Assembly: GCF_947496725.1 (NCBI RefSeq)
Contig: NZ_CANMDS010000006.1
Location: 124,001 to 188,000 of the forward strand
Reading direction: 5' to 3'
DNA from: an uncultured Dokdonia sp.
Lineage (GTDB): Bacteria; Bacteroidota; Bacteroidia; Flavobacteriales; Flavobacteriaceae
DNA: 64,000 nucleotides
Below are positions 62,839-64,000 of the stretch, piece after piece (position 1 is the stretch's first letter; the number at the start of each line of letters is the position of its first letter). The position numbers and the translations under genes are program-made. The notes under the pieces were generated by a model that was not told the origin of the DNA, made no database searches, and saw nothing but the letters and a program-made list of their open reading frames with translations.

Positions 62839-64000
62839 ATGATTGTTACAGAAAATTTACTCGAGTTTTTTCTTGAAACTCGACAGCACACAGAGCGCCT
62901 GTGTAAACCACTTGAGATAGAAGACTATGTCGTACAACCCATAGTAGATGTCTCGCCACCTAAGTGGCACCTAGGTCACACTACGTGGTTTTTTGAAGAG
63001 TTTATTCTAAAACATCATAAAGAAGGTTACACACTTTTTAGCGATGACTTTGCTTTTGTTTTTAATAGCTATTATGAGAGTATAGGTAAGCGCGTTGTGC
63101 GCACAGACAGAGGTAATCTATCAAGACCCACTGTAGACCAAGTATATGCTTACAGGAAATATGTAACAGAGGCTCTTAAAGATCTTCTAGAGGGAGACGT
63201 TTCGGCAGAGGTGACTAAGTTACTTACCATAGGCATACATCACGAGAAACAACACCAAGAGCTACTCGCTACAGATATAAAATATATACTAGGCAACAAC
63301 CCACTTATGCCTGTTTATGGAGGAGATATTAGCTTTCGCGAAAGCGTAAAAGAAACCCCGCAATCCCAATGGACTCATATAACCGAAGGTGTGTATGAAA
63401 TAGGACATAACACTACAGAGTTTTGCTATGATAATGAGCTGGGGCATCATAAAGTATATCTACACGACTATGCAATATCTAATACTCTTGTAACAAACGG
63501 TGAGTGGATAGCTTTTATAGAAGCTGGAGGATATAATAAAACATTGCTCTGGCACGCCGAAGGCTGGGACTGGGTTCAAAAAAACAATATAGAATGCCCT
63601 ATGTACTGGCATAAAGTAGGAGATAAATGGTATCACTACACACTAGAAAAAGGCTTACAAGAAATAGACGAGAGTGCCTCTCTAGCTCATATCTCATACT
63701 ACGAGGCATTTGCTTATGCACAATATAAAGGCCTGCGCTTACCTACAGAATTTGAGTGGGAAGTAGCAAGTAAACATCTAGACTGGGGAGACCGCTGGGA
63801 GTGGACAGAGAGTGCATACCTACCCTACCCTGGCTACAAAAAAGAAGAGGGAGCGCTGGGAGAATATAATGGTAAGTTTATGGTAAACCAGAAGGTATTA
63901 AGAGGTGGCTCTGTCGCAACATCTAGTAAACATACACGACACACCTATCGTAACTTTTTTCAAACTGGATTGCGATGGCAATTTACAGGACTACGCCTAG
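62839..64000 (+). CDS. egtB: Ergothioneine biosynthesis protein EgtB (3' end outside window)
   Basis: 387 codons are visible and the frame runs off the right edge, probably a few codons before the stop. The N-terminal DinB-like domain holds the non-haem iron ligands WHLGHTTWF (H47) and HHEKQH (H135, H139). The C-terminal half is a formylglycine-generating-enzyme/sulfatase-modifying fold (VTNGEWIAFIEAGGY, LRLPTEFEWEVAS, VLRGGSVATSS, RNFFQTGLRWQFTGLRL). EgtB joins a thiol to trimethyl-histidine by oxidative C-S bond formation. The methyltransferase EgtD is expected just downstream. A palindrome copy in the linker is read as SFRESVK. Confidence 0.93.
   Translation, partial: MIVTENLLEFFLETRQHTERLCKPLEIEDYVVQPIVDVSPPKWHLGHTTWFFEEFILKHHKEGYTLFSDDFAFVFNSYYESIGKRVVRTDRGNLSRPTVDQVYAYRKYVTEALKDLLEGDVSAEVTKLLTIGIHHEKQHQELLATDIKYILGNNPLMPVYGGDISFRESVKETPQSQWTHITEGVYEIGHNTTEFCYDNELGHHKVYLHDYAISNTLVTNGEWIAFIEAGGYNKTLLWHAEGWDWVQKNNIECPMYWHKVGDKWYHYTLEKGLQEIDESASLAHISYYEAFAYAQYKGLRLPTEFEWEVASKHLDWGDRWEWTESAYLPYPGYKKEEGALGEYNGKFMVNQKVLRGGSVATSSKHTRHTYRNFFQTGLRWQFTGLRL
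63332..63345. repeat. Palindromic repeat, 14 bp, inside egtB
   Basis: Perfect GCTTTCGCGAAAGC, read in the FRES frame in the linker between the two EgtB domains. Confidence 0.95.

Noticed and set aside
261-63345. CRISPR array or insertion-sequence ends as explanation of the palindromes
   Set aside because: Copies are unevenly spaced by kilobases, no repeat-spacer periodicity exists, no cas or transposase gene is present, and no target-site duplications are visible.

Overview
The window is about 64 kb of low-GC, gene-dense chromosome from a marine member of the Flavobacteriaceae; the overall protein set suggests a Dokdonia/Krokinobacter-like genus (inference, not tested). The evidence is the many Bacteroidota-only families (a type IX secretion plug protein, GLPGLI proteins, DUF5686 and CarboxypepD_reg proteins, DUF3667, an SCSSDDD-type lipobox), promoters of the TAnnTTTG type, and a Na+-based energy set (Na+-NQR, its ApbE flavin transferase and a membrane pyrophosphatase). 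I see no rRNA, tRNA, CRISPR, phage or insertion sequence. A 3'-complete methyltransferase is cut by the left edge, and an ergothioneine enzyme (EgtB) is cut by the right edge.

Layout. 1-8.1 kb: methyltransferase, apbE, a LytS/LytTR three-gene regulatory unit, lipoproteins and an OmpA-like protein. 8.3-14.4 kb: the complete nqrABCDEF operon on the minus strand. 14.7-22.1 kb: T9SS plug protein, DUF3667 protein, ApaG, a DUF6695/NRDE pair, proline catabolism (pruA) and a small T9SS-sorted protein. 22.5-33.8 kb: a methionine/SAM regulon. An S-box (SAM-I) riboswitch precedes minus-strand metY, followed by metX, homoserine dehydrogenase, metZ, a split metH and metF. Divergent metK has a SAM-II-like aptamer in its leader. 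33.9-42.8 kb: CIA30, TMEM175, then an outer-membrane beta-barrel protein, two GLPGLI proteins and a coiled-coil protein, divergent from a histidine kinase/OmpR-type regulator. 42.8-47.7 kb: truncated haemoglobin, deoxynucleoside kinase, paired lipoproteins, App1-type phosphatase, peroxiredoxin-like protein. 47.8-57 kb: membrane and soluble pyrophosphatases, a DUF5686 protein, pdhB and etfBA. 57.1-64 kb: bifunctional nuclease family protein, CNT nucleoside transporter, thyA, two exported TonB-C-terminal-like proteins and egtB.

The strongest unexplained signal is a short perfect palindrome with core GCTTTCGCGAAAGC, often extended to ACGCTTTCGCGAAAGCGT. I count 20 perfect copies of at least 14 bp, plus degenerate copies and two 52-nt long forms with the same arms. 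Copies occur between genes and inside genes, where all three reading frames are used (FRES, AFAKA, LSRK). Chance would give essentially none.

Other regulatory signals worth attention are two different classes of SAM riboswitch in one intergenic region, 21-nt-period ACCGTT repeats (LytTR-type) upstream of the OmpA-like gene, 10-12-nt-period GTTAAC repeats between the GLPGLI cluster and its kinase, a 12-bp-arm inverted repeat between pdhB and etfBA, and several promoters placed so close to the start codon that the mRNAs are probably leaderless. All functional statements come from recognising protein families and reading motifs by eye; no database search was run.
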